Under the pieces are notes generated by a model. The model was not told the origin of the DNA. It worked only from the letters and a program-made list of their open reading frames with translations, and ran no database searches. From Aliiglaciecola lipolytica (GTDB lineage: Bacteria > Pseudomonadota > Gammaproteobacteria > Enterobacterales > Alteromonadaceae), in contig NZ_JAHKPT010000036.1 in NCBI RefSeq assembly GCF_018860635.1, positions 110,038 to 174,037 of the forward strand: a stretch of DNA of 64,000 nt, read 5' to 3'. Positions 62,110-64,000 of the stretch are shown in pieces. Both the position numbers and the translations under genes were made by a program. Within the stretch, counting starts at the first letter, position 1. Each line of letters begins with the position of its first letter.

Positions 62110-63762
62110 TTACACCTGCGCCAGAGAACCTTGTTCTAGTTTATAGACTTTGTCTGCCACTTCACACAGTTGTTGGTCGTGAGTCACGATTATTACGGTT
62201 TTGTCTTTCAATGATTTGGCCAACAACTTTGAAAACTCCAGTTTTCCGGCGTCATCGGTAAAAGACGTGGGTTCATCAAACAGCAAAATTTGTGGGTTAA
62301 TTACAAGGGCACGCGCCAAGGAAATACGCTGTCGTTGTCCACCGGAAAGGAGTACACCGTTTTCACCCACTTTGGTGTAGTAGCCGGCTTTCAAATCGGT
62401 AATAAAACTATCTGCACCGGCAAGTTTCGCAGCTTCAATAATCTCCTCTTCACTGGCTTGGGGCAAACCATAGGCAATATTGTCTAAAATGTTGCCGTCA
62501 CATAAGGCGATATCTTGCGACACTAAGCCAATTGCCTTGCGCAAAGACACTAGGCTGCAATCGGCAATAGCCTGGTTATCAATTAAGATGTTGCCGGTTT
62601 GAGGTTCCATAAACCGCATGAGTAAGTGAATTAAACTGGTTTTTCCCGCGCCGTTTGGCCCCAGAATGATACTCACACTAGCGCTGTCAAAGCGTGCATC
62701 GACGCTTTTTAAAATGGGACTGTCAGGCTGATACGCAAAAGAAACACCATTAAACTCGATATCGCCCCTTTGGCAAGACAGGTCGAATTCGGCTTTATCA
62801 TCTGACTCAGGGGATACATTAAATACCTCTAAAATACGTGTAGAAGAGCCCCTAGCCTGCTGTAGCTGACCGTATAATCCGGCAAAAGTACTCATGGGCT
62901 TGGCAAACACTAAGCCATACATCAGCAAGGTGATTAAATTGGGAATGGTGAGCTCGCCTGATTGATAGTGCAACGCGCTCACTACAACGATGAAGACAAT
63001 ACCAATTGATATAATCATTTGAATAAGCGGGGAAATGAGCGCTTGAATGCGCAGTAAACGGGTTCGCAGGTCGAGTACCTGCTTGGCATTTTTGCGGAAT
63101 TTTTTCGACTCAATACTTTGGCGGTTGAAGGCTTTCACCAATTGCATAGAGCCAAAGTTTTCAGTGGCGATGGCAATGGCACCGGCCTGGTGTTTTATCA
63201 CCTGCTCCGAAATAGGGCGGATGGTTTTACCGACAATTTTTATGGTGATTAAAAATACTGGCACCGTGACCACGATTATCAAGGCGATGCTCAAATTGAT
63301 ATTGGCCATCATAATGATCGCACCTATCACTATTAGCGCCGCGGGGACTAGCCCTGTTAACACGCCGGATAAGAAATAGCTGAGCACATTGGCGTCATTG
63401 CTGATGAGAGAGAGAATTTCGCCCTTTTTACGGTTGCTAAAATAGGCCATTGGCAACATTTGTACGTGGTCGTAAAGCCGGCAACTTAGGTCGTTTAATA
63501 CTTGAGCGCCGACGATATTAGTGCGAAAGGTTGATTCAAAGCGCAATACCGCTTGCAAGATAATCAAGGCAACCCAAGCTAAGCATATTTGACCTATTGA
63601 CCAGCCAAATGCATTTTCTTGATCCAAGATACTCATTGAAAACTGGCCGATAAAATAAGGGATACTCAGGCTTATCAGACTTTCTGCAAGCATCAACAGC
63701 ACAGCAAGACACAATGCGGTTTTATGATAGCGGAGTAGTTTAAATAGCGATAAAAATGACAT
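62110..63762 (-). CDS. ABC exporter of the lasso cluster (D protein)
   Basis: 550 residues. The N-terminal six-helix membrane domain is followed by the ATPase: Walker A LGPNGAGKTSLIHLLMRF, Q-loop IGLVSQDIALCDG, signature LLSGGQRQRISLARAL, Walker B ILLFDEPTSF and the switch His in VTHDQQ. It is of the exporter half-transporter type. In lasso clusters D exports the mature peptide and often gives immunity. It is the first gene of the D-B1-B2 run and is separated from B1 by 67 bp. No other immunity gene is evident. Confidence 0.88.
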   Translation of the reverse strand: MSFLSLFKLLRYHKTALCLAVLLMLAESLISLSIPYFIGQFSMSILDQENAFGWSIGQICLAWVALIILQAVLRFESTFRTNIVGAQVLNDLSCRLYDHVQMLPMAYFSNRKKGEILSLISNDANVLSYFLSGVLTGLVPAALIVIGAIIMMANINLSIALIIVVTVPVFLITIKIVGKTIRPISEQVIKHQAGAIAIATENFGSMQLVKAFNRQSIESKKFRKNAKQVLDLRTRLLRIQALISPLIQMIISIGIVFIVVVSALHYQSGELTIPNLITLLMYGLVFAKPMSTFAGLYGQLQQARGSSTRILEVFNVSPESDDKAEFDLSCQRGDIEFNGVSFAYQPDSPILKSVDARFDSASVSIILGPNGAGKTSLIHLLMRFMEPQTGNILIDNQAIADCSLVSLRKAIGLVSQDIALCDGNILDNIAYGLPQASEEEIIEAAKLAGADSFITDLKAGYYTKVGENGVLLSGGQRQRISLARALVINPQILLFDEPTSFTDDAGKLEFSKLLAKSLKDKTVIIVTHDQQLCEVADKVYKLEQGSLAQV

Positions 63763-63875
63763 TGAATGAGTAGGTTAGGAACAATCGAGTATTGGCATCT
63801 ACTCTACCTTATTTTAGTGAACGATGAACAGCAGCGATTGAAAATAAACCCCAAGCGGAGAGGTGAGTGTAAATC

Positions 63876-63977
63876 CAAGGCCTGTATTCGGCGGTTTTAG
63901 CCCCGAGAAGGCAATGTTGAAAATTATGATAATTCATGGTCGTCCTTACTTTTCATGGCCTAAAGGCCATGCTACAG
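63876..63977. repeat. REP/BIME unit 8 upstream of the lasso exporter gene
   Basis: A variant z element (CCTGTATTCGGCGGTTTTAGCC then CCGAG) at about 63881-63907 and a y element (CATGGCCTAAAGGCCATGC then TACAGG) at about 63953-63977. Its z foot is diverged (GTAT for GTAG). The rest of 63763-64000 shows no gene. Confidence 0.75.
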
Positions 63978-64000
63978 GACCGAGGAAAAAACCATGCACG

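Overview
The window looks like a chromosomal segment of a marine gammaproteobacterium of the Alteromonadales type. This is inferred from moderate-to-low GC, PEP-CTERM proteins, a large fucose-containing exopolysaccharide locus, a Lrp-linked kynurenine gene pair, and dispersed palindromes with a GTAG foot plus their matching transposase. The genus cannot be fixed from sequence reading alone.

Layout. 1-10 kb holds housekeeping and accessory genes: a truncated RND adaptor, a DUF3300 protein, a degenerate receiver-TPR protein, a tryptophan-to-kynurenine pair (TDO-like and kynureninase) with a divergent Lrp regulator, an ATP-grasp enzyme, an orphan membrane protein and a DsrE-like periplasmic protein. 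10-14.3 kb is an RND efflux pair. 14.3-14.9 kb is a REP/BIME array. 15-18.7 kb carries tatABC, a Tat-exported PhoX/DUF839 protein and a PEP-CTERM protein. 18.8-26.8 kb is a copper/silver-type CusCBA efflux system with a glutaredoxin-MauE fusion and a small Cys/His/Met-rich secreted protein; REP arrays break up this region.

27-56 kb is an exopolysaccharide locus. A plus-strand block encodes an outer-membrane barrel, a Wza-like exporter, a Wzc-like tyrosine kinase, a CpsB-type phosphatase and an O-antigen-ligase-type protein. A long minus-strand block encodes the phosphoglycosyl transferase, flippase, polymerase, GDP-fucose synthesis, glycosyltransferases, three acyltransferases of the left-handed beta-helix type, an OafA-like acyltransferase and a sulfotransferase.

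56-63.8 kb is, on my reading, a complete lasso-peptide biosynthetic cluster. It has an HPr-kinase-related protein, a 53-residue precursor with a full lasso leader signature (YxxPxLx3Gx5T), an asparagine-synthetase-like cyclase, a split B protein (PqqD-like RRE and transglutaminase-like protease) and an ABC exporter. A PEP-CTERM gene sits directly upstream of the precursor on the same strand, and a REP-associated tyrosine transposase (RAYT) with flanking REPs sits inside the cluster.

A second pattern runs through the window. Two palindromic repeats, both with a GTAG foot, occur in arrays at eight places. At five genes the repeat abuts the 3' end, and in all five the stop codon TAG lies within or at the repeat foot. 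The lasso cluster and the stop-codon/REP relationship are the two observations most worth following up.
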